6,047 nucleotides of DNA from an uncultured Bacilli bacterium (GCA_934096945.1 CAKOND010000026.1:1-6047), one strand, 5' to 3'. Positions 1-5,862 are shown, counted from the first letter of the stretch. A program made the numbers and translations. Notes: generated by a model from the sequence alone, not told the origin.

Positions 1-328
1 CATTTTGAATGCATCTAGCAGCATATGTAGTTATCTTAGTTTTTTTATCACCACTAAAGGTGTCAATTCCTTTGATAAGACCAATAGTGCCGATGCTTAT
101 TAAATCATCTGTCATAGTCTCTTTTGTATCATATTTTTTTACAATGTGGGCAACTAATCTTAAATTATGCTCAATTAATTTATTTCGAGCATCTTTATCA
201 CCATTTAGCATCTTGTTTATGCATATTTCTTCTTCTTCACTTGAAAGTGGTTCTGGAAAGACATTATTAGAATAAGAACCTGTAAAAAATAACATTTCTT
301 TAATAATATTAAGTAAGTTTAAAAACAT
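1..328 (-). CDS. sigK: RNA polymerase sporulation sigma factor SigK, N-terminal part (cut by left edge)
   Basis: The visible 109 residues match the start of sigma-K, the late mother-cell sigma factor that directs spore coat and maturation genes. A hydrophobic N-terminal stretch (residues 1-18, MFLNLLNIIKEMLFFTGS) corresponds to the pro-sequence region. It is followed by FPEPLSSEEEE (24-34), then sigma region 1.2/2.1 (LIEHNLRLVAHIVKKY, 51-66), region 2.2 (DDLISIGTIGLIKGI, 74-88) and the start of region 2.3 (TYAARCIQN, 101-109), where the window ends. The ATG at 328 was chosen because GAGGTG lies 4 nt upstream; an in-frame ATG at 340 overlaps that site and is less likely. Regions 2.4-4 are outside the window, so completeness cannot be judged. 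In other species sigK is made under SigE/SpoIIID control and activated by proteolysis; I found no convincing SigE promoter here. Identification rests on recalled family motifs. Confidence 0.9.
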   Translation of the reverse strand, partial: MFLNLLNIIKEMLFFTGSYSNNVFPEPLSSEEEEICINKMLNGDKDARNKLIEHNLRLVAHIVKKYDTKETMTDDLISIGTIGLIKGIDTFSGDKKTKITTYAARCIQN

Positions 329-332
329 AATA

Positions 333-338
333 CACCTC
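333..338 (-). promoter_or_regulatory. Ribosome binding site of sigK
   Basis: Read on the minus strand, GAGGTG is followed by TATT and then the ATG at 328. It is a good Shine-Dalgarno match and decides the start, because the alternative ATG at 340 overlaps the site itself and has no purine-rich stretch upstream. Confidence 0.7.
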
Positions 339-357
339 ATTAAATTATATACAAATA

Positions 358-485
358 ATGAAAATCTATGATATGATAGATTTATCAGGTCGTATTATGG
401 AAAATGTAATTGATAAACTAGTAGTAAAAATAGAAAATGAGCTATATTACTTAAAGCTTTTCATGAGTTTTTAACTGAAGAAGAA
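358..485 (+). pseudogene. Probable 5' part of a frameshifted small gene (joins ORF 486-692)
   Basis: From ATG 358 one frame reads 38 codons (MKIYDMIDLSGRIMENVIDKL...YYLKLFMSF) to a TAA at 472. The next frame is open from 441 through 692 and reads AILLKAFHEFLTEEE directly into the ATG at 486. Adding one A to the run at 453-455 would join the two as ...ELYYLKAFHEFLTEEEMDNS..., a smooth helical sequence and a protein of about 111 residues. I therefore read 358-692 as one small gene with a single-base deletion, either real decay or an assembly error. No ribosome binding site is visible before ATG 358, and the product is not recognised. The gene is divergent from sigK, with its start only 29 bp from the sigK start. 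Confidence 0.4.
362..383. repeat. Perfect 8-bp inverted repeat upstream of sigK
   Basis: AAATCTAT (362-369) and ATAGATTT (376-383) are exact reverse complements around a 6-nt centre, GATATG. The dyad lies 34-55 bp upstream of the sigK start and overlaps codons 2-9 of the broken small gene. It could be an operator for a dimeric regulator of sigK. In DNA this AT-rich an 8-bp dyad can also arise by chance, and it may simply be coding sequence. Confidence 0.3.
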
Positions 486-692
486 ATGGATAATAGTATT
501 AAATTTATTTCCTTGTTAAGTGAAAACAATGTTATAAATAATTATTTGAGTTCATTTTTTAATGGTGAAAAATTATTTAAAGAAGAAATAATAAAAAAAT
601 ATGGAGATGTTGAAGGAAATATTTTAATTAGTTTATATAATAAAACATTTAATAAAGATTTATCAGATAATGAAGAAAAAAGAGATACTTAA
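486..692 (+). CDS. Small protein of unknown function, 68 residues, probably the 3' part of a frameshifted gene
   Basis: The ORF encodes a hydrophilic, mostly helical protein without signal peptide, membrane segment or cysteine. It includes FISLLSENNVINNYLSSFF (7-25) and an acidic tail, DLSDNEEKRDT. The ATG at 486 is only the first start after an in-frame TGA at 438; nothing before it is a strong ribosome binding site (the upstream GAAGAAGAA is itself codons that fit the protein). This supports the view that translation once began at 358 in another frame. It ends at a TAA that overlaps the base of a small hairpin with a T-run (691-723). I do not recognise the family. Alternatively it is an intact short gene with a weak start. 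Confidence 0.45.
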   Translation: MDNSIKFISLLSENNVINNYLSSFFNGEKLFKEEIIKKYGDVEGNILISLYNKTFNKDLSDNEEKRDT

Positions 693-723
693 AATAGCAA
701 AAAGTAAAAGTATTGCTTTTTTT
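691..723 (+). terminator. Weak intrinsic terminator after the small gene
   Basis: AGCAA (696-700) pairs with TTGCT (713-717) around a 12-nt loop. Flanking AAAA (691-694) can extend the stem into the T-run 717-723 after one T-T mismatch. The stem is short and AT-rich, but its place just after the stop codon and 52 bp before the next promoter fits a terminator. Confidence 0.4.
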
Positions 724-774
724 GTGTGTTTAATTTACTTGGAATAACTTTTTTGACAAATTATTAAAGTGATA

Positions 775-803
775 TTGCAATGTTTTTTTTAATTTGGTAT
801 AAT
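775..803 (+). promoter_or_regulatory. Sigma-A type promoter of the four-gene operon
   Basis: The -35 box TTGCAA (775-780) is followed by a 17-bp spacer and a consensus -10 TATAAT (798-803). TGG immediately before the -10 (795-797) makes it an extended -10 element. Transcription would start near 810, giving a leader of about 25 nt before the GTG at 835. No other promoter was found before 5786, so this one probably drives all four genes. The good match to the vegetative consensus suggests expression in growing cells rather than only during sporulation. Confidence 0.8.
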
Positions 804-820
804 TTATAAAGAATAAGGTT

Positions 821-828
821 AGGTGAGG
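821..828 (+). promoter_or_regulatory. Ribosome binding site that sets the first operon gene's start at 835
   Basis: AGGTGAGG ends 6 nt before GTG 835, which is ideal spacing. An in-frame GTG at 823 lies inside this site and has only weak purine content upstream, so 835 is preferred. Confidence 0.65.
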
Positions 829-834
829 CTGATT

Positions 835-1902
835 GTGAGCTTAAGTGTTATAAATAAATATGTAACAAAAAAGGAGAAAGATTTACTTTCTTATGCAAAG
901 ATACTAGAGTCTTTGATAAGTATTGAGAATAATAGGATGTGGCAAAACAAAAAAGAATTTAGTAGTTTTGCAAAAGAGATTATTGAATTGTATGCTGAAA
1001 AATATTATTTTCAAAATAATATTCATAAAGATAATCCAATAGAATATTCTAATGATAATATAAACTTTGTTTTAAAATCAATTATCGAATATTGTAGATT
1101 GCATGATAGAACTGATACTTTACGTAATTTGAAGAATGAAACATTTTTACTTTCTGTAATTATATGTACAGCATGTTATGTGGATTTTGCAAGTAATGTA
1201 GTAGATGGTGACATGCAAGATACTAAAAGTAAATTTAAATATTTGCTTAGTTATTTAAGAAAGACTAAAATACTTGAAGTAAAAGACAATAAATATTTTG
1301 TAAATGATTTATTTGATGAAGTTAAGAAAAATTTAAGTGAAGATAAGAAAGTAATTGAGTATTTAGATTCTGAAGAATTTAAAAATGAATATAAAATGAT
1401 AAGTAATAATCCTGTTTATTATGAAGTTTTGTTTAGTTATGAAGTACCAGGGTTAAAAGAATTTGATGAAAATTTAACTAAAGGTGTTTTGAAGAAGTAT
1501 GAAGCTAAAATAAAAGAAATATCATATGATTTGCTTGAAGTTCATTTACTTAAAGAACTTATAAGTAATATGGATATGGATAAGTATGTAATTAGAATTA
1601 ATAAAGATATGAAAAAAACAAGTTTAGTTAGATTCTTCGATAATAGTTATTTGAAAGAATTTGTTAAAATATTAGTACCATATGATGAAGAAATAAAGTA
1701 TCAAGCAATTATAAAGGATTATGCTGAAATAGGTATGAATTTTATATATGAAATGAGTATAGATGAAGAAATAGAACCTACGAGTTTAGTTAATAATATG
1801 GAACTTTTAGTAACAAAGGAATTTGTTAAAAATAATGAAAACAATCAAATGAGTTTTGATAAGATGAATATAAAATTAGTTGTAAAGAATAAGGAGGAAT
1901 AA
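835..1902 (+). CDS. Uncharacterised soluble protein, first gene of the operon (355 residues)
   Basis: I do not recognise this family. The start is GTG 835; starting at the in-frame GTG 823 would add four residues (MRLI). The protein is rich in Lys, Glu, Asp and Asn and looks mostly alpha-helical. It has no signal peptide and no clear membrane helix; the one hydrophobic stretch, FLLSVIICTACYVDFA (about 104-119), contains Cys and Tyr and ends in Asp, more like a buried helix. Residues 125-167 (DGDMQDTKSKFKYLLSYLRKT... then VNDLFDEVKKNL) are highly charged. No Walker motif, zinc site or nuclease signature is visible. It is probably cytoplasmic. The last codons contain the AAGGAGG site (1891-1897) for the next gene, and only 2 bp separate the two, so they are likely translationally coupled. 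A role as adaptor or regulator of the ATPase is inference from context only. Confidence 0.8.
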   Translation: MSLSVINKYVTKKEKDLLSYAKILESLISIENNRMWQNKKEFSSFAKEIIELYAEKYYFQNNIHKDNPIEYSNDNINFVLKSIIEYCRLHDRTDTLRNLKNETFLLSVIICTACYVDFASNVVDGDMQDTKSKFKYLLSYLRKTKILEVKDNKYFVNDLFDEVKKNLSEDKKVIEYLDSEEFKNEYKMISNNPVYYEVLFSYEVPGLKEFDENLTKGVLKKYEAKIKEISYDLLEVHLLKELISNMDMDKYVIRINKDMKKTSLVRFFDNSYLKEFVKILVPYDEEIKYQAIIKDYAEIGMNFIYEMSIDEEIEPTSLVNNMELLVTKEFVKNNENNQMSFDKMNIKLVVKNKEE

Positions 1903-1904
1903 AG

Positions 1905-3410
1905 ATGAGTGTATATGGTGAATTTTTTACAAAGTTTATGGAACCACTTTTTGAAGGCTTTGTAAGTATATTTAAAGGGTTAGGACAAGGGTTATTTCAA
2001 ATGTTTAATATTGTTAATTACATTACAGTTATTAGTGATTACAAGAAAGATTTAACAGGTGTTGGTTTAGTAATAATGATTTTATCCATTATATTCTTAC
2101 TAGCAATATTTGGTTTAATTATATTCTTAATTTATAGATCAATAAAAGTATATATTAGATATAGAAGAAATGTTAAAAAAGAAGATATGTTAATTGATGA
2201 AATAGATTCTTTAAATAATGAAATATTTAAGCTAAAAAGACAAAATGCTAAGTTTAGTGAACTTACAAATGAAAATGGCGAAATTGAATATAATGAAGAT
2301 GGAACAGTTAAAAATGAACTTAAAGAAGGGGAAAGTAGATTCTTTAAGCTTAGTAATGTTGATGCAAAATATGAAAATACTGCAGCTGAAGAAATTCATA
2401 ATGACTTTACTTTGGAGGAATTTTGTGATAGATTCAGAAATTATTCCGCATCCAAGTTACATTTATATTATGACATTAATTTAATTAGATTATTTATAGC
2501 ATCATTTGCATCAAATAAATTAATTATTCTTGAAGGTATTTCTGGTACTGGGAAAACTTCACTTGCATATGCTTTTGGTAGCTTTGTAGATAATGAAACA
2601 ACAGTTGCATCAGTTCAACCTTCATGGAGAGATTCAACAGAAATATTTGGTTATTTCAACGAATTTACAAAGAAATTTAATGAAACTGCAATACTAGAAA
2701 AAATGTATGAAGCTCAATATAATGATCAAGTTTATATTACACTACTTGATGAAATGAATATTTCACGTGTTGAATATTATTTTGCAGAAATGTTATCTAT
2801 TTTGGAACTTCCAAATAAAAAAGACTGGGTTGTTGAACTTGTTCCAAATGTTTGGCCAGATGATCCAAAAAAACTTGAAGATGGAAAATTAAAAGTACCT
2901 GAAAATATGTGGTATATTGGTACAATTAATAACGATGACTCAACATTTATGATTACAGATAAAGTTTATGATAGAGCAATGCCTATTGCAATTGATGATA
3001 AATGTGAAGTTTTTGAAGCTCCAGAAACTGATAAAATTAAAACAAGTTATAAGTATTTAGATAGTTTATTTGTTAAATCTAGTGAAGAACATCCAGTAAG
3101 TGAAGAAAACTTAGAAAAGATTGCTCAACTAGATAGATATGTAATTGATCACTTTAGACTTGCTTTTGGTAACAGAATTGTTAAGCAATTAAAGGATTTT
3201 GTTCCAGCATTTGTTGCTTGTGGTGGTGACGAAGTTGCAGGTATAGATTATTTAATGGCTCATAAGATTTTAAGAAAATTTGAACAATTAAATCTAGCTT
3301 ATATTAAAGATGAAATAGATGGACTTGTTACTTATTTGGAAAAATTATTTGGTGTTGGTAAGACTCCAGAATGTAAAGCATATTTATTACGTCTTAAGAA
3401 AACAATTTAG
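1905..3410 (+). CDS. Membrane-anchored AAA+ ATPase, McrB/MoxR-like (501 residues)
   Basis: A possibly amphipathic N-terminal region (1-44) is followed by one transmembrane helix (about 53-77), then a basic stretch (RSIKVYIRYRRNVKK, 78-92) that places the rest in the cytoplasm. A short coiled-coil-like segment follows (94-118), then a linker, then the AAA+ module. Visible motifs: Walker A GISGTGKT (211-218), the QPSWRDSTEIFGYFNE segment typical of McrB-like ATPases (238-253), Walker B ITLLDEMNISR (278-288), sensor 1 IGTINNDD (338-345), and DKVYDRA (352-358) with the likely arginine finger R357. A helical lid occupies about 400-495. It should form a ring that uses ATP hydrolysis to remodel a partner or substrate. 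McrB-type enzymes in restriction translocate DNA, but this one lacks any visible DNA-binding N-terminal domain and has a membrane anchor instead. The likely partner is the next gene, 8 bp downstream. The ATP-binding function is secure; the substrate is unknown. Confidence 0.9.
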   Translation: MSVYGEFFTKFMEPLFEGFVSIFKGLGQGLFQMFNIVNYITVISDYKKDLTGVGLVIMILSIIFLLAIFGLIIFLIYRSIKVYIRYRRNVKKEDMLIDEIDSLNNEIFKLKRQNAKFSELTNENGEIEYNEDGTVKNELKEGESRFFKLSNVDAKYENTAAEEIHNDFTLEEFCDRFRNYSASKLHLYYDINLIRLFIASFASNKLIILEGISGTGKTSLAYAFGSFVDNETTVASVQPSWRDSTEIFGYFNEFTKKFNETAILEKMYEAQYNDQVYITLLDEMNISRVEYYFAEMLSILELPNKKDWVVELVPNVWPDDPKKLEDGKLKVPENMWYIGTINNDDSTFMITDKVYDRAMPIAIDDKCEVFEAPETDKIKTSYKYLDSLFVKSSEEHPVSEENLEKIAQLDRYVIDHFRLAFGNRIVKQLKDFVPAFVACGGDEVAGIDYLMAHKILRKFEQLNLAYIKDEIDGLVTYLEKLFGVGKTPECKAYLLRLKKTI

Positions 3411-3418
3411 GTGGTTTT

Positions 3419-4504
3419 ATGGACATAGTAGATTATATAAATAATATTAATAAAGATAAGGCTAGCTCTTTTGTAGGAGCTACCTCATCTAATATATTAA
3501 TTAAAAAAGATATTGATGCAAAGGTTAGTGATACAACTTGGATAGATATGGTTGAAGAATGTATACCATATCTTGACAATATTATTAGAAATCCAAGAAG
3601 ATTTATTGTTCAAGAAGAAAATATTGTACCAATTGAAAAAGCTAAAGTTGTTACTGAAGAATCTATAAGACATTTAGCACAACATACAAGTATGATTCAA
3701 GAAGTACAAGAAGATGGAACTGTAATACCACTTAAACTTTTAAATGTTTATAGAGAAGAAACTGTGGATTTATATGAAAATAGATTTATTAAATCACTTG
3801 TAGATAACTTATATACATTTGTTACAAATAAGTTGCAAGAATCTGATCAAAAAAGTTATGCTAAAGTAAATAGTGAAGTTAGTTATAAAGGACTTATGAA
3901 AAGAAAAGGCGAAGTTGTAGAAGTTAATTTACAACTAAGTAGTAAGAAAGAAACTGATGTCGATGCATCTAAAGATGGGCATAGTTTGGATGAGAGAATT
4001 GAACATATCAGAGATATTGTTTCAGCTTTTAGAGGTTCTACATTTATTAAAAGTTTAAAAGAATCTAGTCCAGTTAGAAGTCCAATTAGAAAAACTAATG
4101 TAATATTAAAAGAACAAAACTTTATTAAAGCACTTGAACTTTGGGAATATTTAGAAAAAAATAATATTAAACCTGTTACAAGTGTAGAAAAAAGAAATGA
4201 AGTTAGTAAAAATGCTGATGTAAAAGCATTGTATGATTTGGCTTTCTTTATAAATTCTGATGCACTTGATGTAAATAAAGAGGAAACTGGTGGATATAAT
4301 TCAGCAATTGTAAGTAAGCTTGTAAATGATTTTGTATTTTCTGGTGATATTACAGAAAAAGAATTTAAAAAGTTAATGGAAAAAGAATTTAAAGAAGCAA
4401 ATAAGAGAAAAGAAAAAGCTACAGCTGGTATTAAGAAATGTATTGAATCATTCTTAGATGATGTAGATAAGAAAAAGAAAAAAATGGTAGCAATAATTAA
4501 GTAA
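3419..4504 (+). CDS. DUF2357/McrC-like protein without a visible nuclease domain (361 residues)
   Basis: The start ATG 3419 has AGGTGG (3409-3414) overlapping the previous stop. Residues 57-93 (RNPRRFIVQEENIVPIEKAK, then VTEESIRHLAQHTSMI) and the LYENRFIKSLVDNL motif (118-131) resemble the DUF2357 domain seen in McrC-like partners of McrB-type ATPases. A beta-rich segment follows (149-177), then RGSTFIKSL (205-213) and TNVILKEQNFIKALELWEYL (226-245), also typical of the domain. In McrC-like proteins a PD-(D/E)XK nuclease usually comes next. Here the last 110 residues are instead charged and helical, ending in a Lys-rich tail (DDVDKKKKKMVAIIK), with no recognisable D...ExK active site. There is no signal peptide or membrane helix. 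It probably binds or stimulates the upstream ATPase in the cytoplasm. The family match is from memory of motifs and was not searched. Confidence 0.75.
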   Translation: MDIVDYINNINKDKASSFVGATSSNILIKKDIDAKVSDTTWIDMVEECIPYLDNIIRNPRRFIVQEENIVPIEKAKVVTEESIRHLAQHTSMIQEVQEDGTVIPLKLLNVYREETVDLYENRFIKSLVDNLYTFVTNKLQESDQKSYAKVNSEVSYKGLMKRKGEVVEVNLQLSSKKETDVDASKDGHSLDERIEHIRDIVSAFRGSTFIKSLKESSPVRSPIRKTNVILKEQNFIKALELWEYLEKNNIKPVTSVEKRNEVSKNADVKALYDLAFFINSDALDVNKEETGGYNSAIVSKLVNDFVFSGDITEKEFKKLMEKEFKEANKRKEKATAGIKKCIESFLDDVDKKKKKMVAIIK

Positions 4505-4518
4505 GTGAGGGATATAAA

Positions 4519-5772
4519 ATGACCAAAGAAAAAGAAAAGGATAAGAAGGAGTTTCAAAGAAATAAGGAAACAATTAATATTAAAGAGTTTATGCTTTTAA
4601 AAAGTGGAAAGCAAGATGAATTAATTGAAGAAACCTTAAATAAAATATATGAAGAAAATGTTGAAATAAATAAAAAGTATATTGATAAAGTACTTAATGT
4701 AGCTTTTGATAATAAAGATAATGAAACATTTTTACCTCATAGTTTATGTGTTCAAAAAGATGGAAATAAATTAATATTCTCATTTAAGAAAAATAATAAA
4801 GCTTTATTAATTCTTTTCTTACTTGGCTTTTTGTTTATTGCTGGTTTTTCAACATTTACTGGAGTGCAACTTATTGGTAAAGCATGGATGAATGTGGATA
4901 TAAATGATGATGGTATACCTGATATAAATTTAGATTTAAATGATGATGGTATTTGTGAAGTTAATTGTACTAAAAATAAATTAAGTAAAAAACCTGTGGC
5001 AAATATTGATTATCGAGGAAATAGAAAACCAACATTTAATGTTGTAGGTGAAAATGGTAATATTACTAATAAAATTAATCAATTAGATGAAAATGGTAAG
5101 TGTTTACTTAATTGTGATACTGATGATGATGGATGGCCAGATATTAATATAGATACTGATGGTGATGGTAAGGCAGATTTGAATATTGATTCTGATGGTG
5201 ATGGTAATCCAGATTTAAATATTGATACTAATGGTGATGGTGTTCCTGATATTAATATTGATGAAGATGGTGATGGTAAGTGTGATAAGAATTGTACTTA
5301 TGTTGCCAATATAAAAGGTGGTCAAGCTAATATTGGGCAAGGTGATGTTACAGCAGATACTGCAGCTTTAGTGGTTATGTTTGAAGCTGGTGATAATGTT
5401 ATACTTAAAGATATGTACCCAGATGATCAACCAGGTATGGAAGTTAAAAGACCTCAAGTTAAATTTTCAATTGAAAATAAGACTAATGTAACACTATATT
5501 ATAATATTTATTGGACAGAAATTGAAAATACTTTTGAAAGTGATAATTTCTGGTATAGAGTTGAAAGTACTGGTAATGGTTATAAAACTGATTGGAAAAT
5601 TACTCCGAAGCAAAATGGGCTTGAAGTAGCAAGGGTTGCTATTGCTCCGATGACTAAACAAGAATATATTACAGAATTTACTTTACATGGTACAGATAGT
5701 GAACAAAATGTTGATCAAGGAAAGACATTTAAAGGTAGATTTTTAATAGAATTATTAAACGACAACGAATAG
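4519..5772 (+). CDS. Single-pass membrane protein with extracellular calcium-binding-type DxDxDG repeats (417 residues)
   Basis: A GAGGG site (4507-4511) lies 7 nt before the ATG. Residues 1-93 are very charged and cytoplasmic by the positive-inside rule (FKKNNK just before the membrane). One transmembrane helix spans about 95-115. The rest should be outside the cell. Seven acidic motifs of 12-residue period (D-x-D/N-x-D-G-x-P/A-D-x-N) occur as a pair at 127-150 and a run of five at 200-259. They resemble thrombospondin type 3 and dockerin-like calcium loops. Three G-x-C-x-x-N-C motifs (C146/C150, C195/C199, C255/C259) punctuate the repeats. Residues 262-417 look beta-rich, with alternating segments such as VKFSIENKTNVTLYYNIYW (314-332) recalling Ig-like or TasA-like sandwiches, but the fold is not identified. 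There is no LPxTG anchor. Its stop codon lies in the loop of the operon terminator. Calcium binding is likely; the role in adhesion, sensing or assembly is unknown. Confidence 0.85.
   Translation: MTKEKEKDKKEFQRNKETINIKEFMLLKSGKQDELIEETLNKIYEENVEINKKYIDKVLNVAFDNKDNETFLPHSLCVQKDGNKLIFSFKKNNKALLILFLLGFLFIAGFSTFTGVQLIGKAWMNVDINDDGIPDINLDLNDDGICEVNCTKNKLSKKPVANIDYRGNRKPTFNVVGENGNITNKINQLDENGKCLLNCDTDDDGWPDINIDTDGDGKADLNIDSDGDGNPDLNIDTNGDGVPDINIDEDGDGKCDKNCTYVANIKGGQANIGQGDVTADTAALVVMFEAGDNVILKDMYPDDQPGMEVKRPQVKFSIENKTNVTLYYNIYWTEIENTFESDNFWYRVESTGNGYKTDWKITPKQNGLEVARVAIAPMTKQEYITEFTLHGTDSEQNVDQGKTFKGRFLIELLNDNE
4897..5295 (+). repeat. 36-bp coding repeats encoding calcium-loop motifs
   Basis: The first pair covers 4897-4968 and the second, five-unit run covers 5116-5295. 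Each unit is 36 bp and encodes a 12-residue acidic loop such as DTDGDGKADLNI. GATGATGG or GGTGATGG recurs at the DG positions. The units are similar but not identical, so this is an old protein repeat rather than a fresh slippage array. The stretch between the runs (4969-5115) codes for a non-repeat linker plus one degenerate, Cys-bearing unit (DENGKCLLNC). Confidence 0.85.
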
Positions 5773-5784
5773 TTGTCGTTTTTT
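5757..5784 (+). terminator. Strong intrinsic terminator of the four-gene operon
   Basis: AACGACAAC (5758-5766) pairs perfectly with GTTGTCGTT (5772-5780) around the 5-nt loop GAATA, with one more A-T pair (5757/5781). The T-run covers 5779-5784. The hairpin contains the last codons and the TAG stop (5770-5772) of the preceding gene. Confidence 0.88.
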
Positions 5785-5785
5785 G

Positions 5786-5813
5786 TTGACTTTTGTCGAA
5801 TTTATGATAGAAT
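5786..5813 (+). promoter_or_regulatory. Sigma-A type promoter of the last gene
   Basis: TTGACT (5786-5791), a 16-bp spacer, then TAGAAT (5808-5813) preceded by TGA (5805-5807) as an extended -10. The -35 begins only 2 bp after the terminator T-run, so the last gene has its own transcript. The start would be near 5820. Confidence 0.75.
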
Positions 5814-5820
5814 AAGAAGT

Positions 5821-5848
5821 ATTATTACAAAAGCTTTTTTGTAATAGT
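5821..5848 (+). promoter_or_regulatory. Hairpin at the 5' end of the last gene's transcript
   Basis: ATTACAAAA (5824-5832) pairs perfectly with TTTTGTAAT (5837-5845) around the loop GCTT. T5823-A5846, a U-G wobble (5822/5847) and A5821-T5848 can extend it. It begins at about the predicted start of transcription, has no T-run after it, and ends next to the Shine-Dalgarno site GAGGGGG (5849-5855). A 5'-end mRNA stabiliser or a control of initiation is more likely than a terminator. Confidence 0.5.
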
Positions 5849-5862
5849 GAGGGGGAATTGGT

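Noticed and set aside
9..275. Plus-strand ORF of 88 codons
   Set aside because: It is the antisense shadow of sigK, whose protein matches a well-known family in the opposite strand.
344..349. TATAAT on the minus strand before sigK
   Set aside because: It would start transcription at or inside the sigK ribosome binding site. No matching -35 was seen, and sigK is expected to use a sporulation sigma factor.
441..475. Programmed -1 frameshift in the small gene
   Set aside because: The sequence around TTAAAGC is not a good X-XXY-YYZ slippery heptamer and no strong downstream structure is evident. A single-base deletion is simpler.
753..758. Perfect -35 box TTGACA
   Set aside because: It lies 39 bp before the TATAAT at 798, too far to pair with it, and at 17 bp there is only a poor -10 (TGCAAT, 776-781). 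TTGCAA at 775-780 has the right spacing.
2245..2484. Plus-strand ORF of 79 codons
   Set aside because: It lies wholly inside the ATPase gene in another frame, is low-complexity and Met/Lys/Leu-rich, and has no ribosome binding site.
3461..3484. TAGCTC/GAGCTA hairpin near the start of the DUF2357-like gene
   Set aside because: It is only 6 bp, inside codons, and with no T-run or regulatory position to support a function.
3883..4557. Minus-strand ORF of 224 codons, rich in Phe, Ser and Leu
   Set aside because: It is antisense to the DUF2357-like gene. Its hydrophobic composition comes from complementing Lys/Glu codons, and a real gene with family motifs occupies the plus strand.
5116..5295. 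Possible CRISPR or non-coding tandem array
   Set aside because: The 36-bp units have no spacers, stay in frame and encode the conserved acidic loops, so they are protein repeats.
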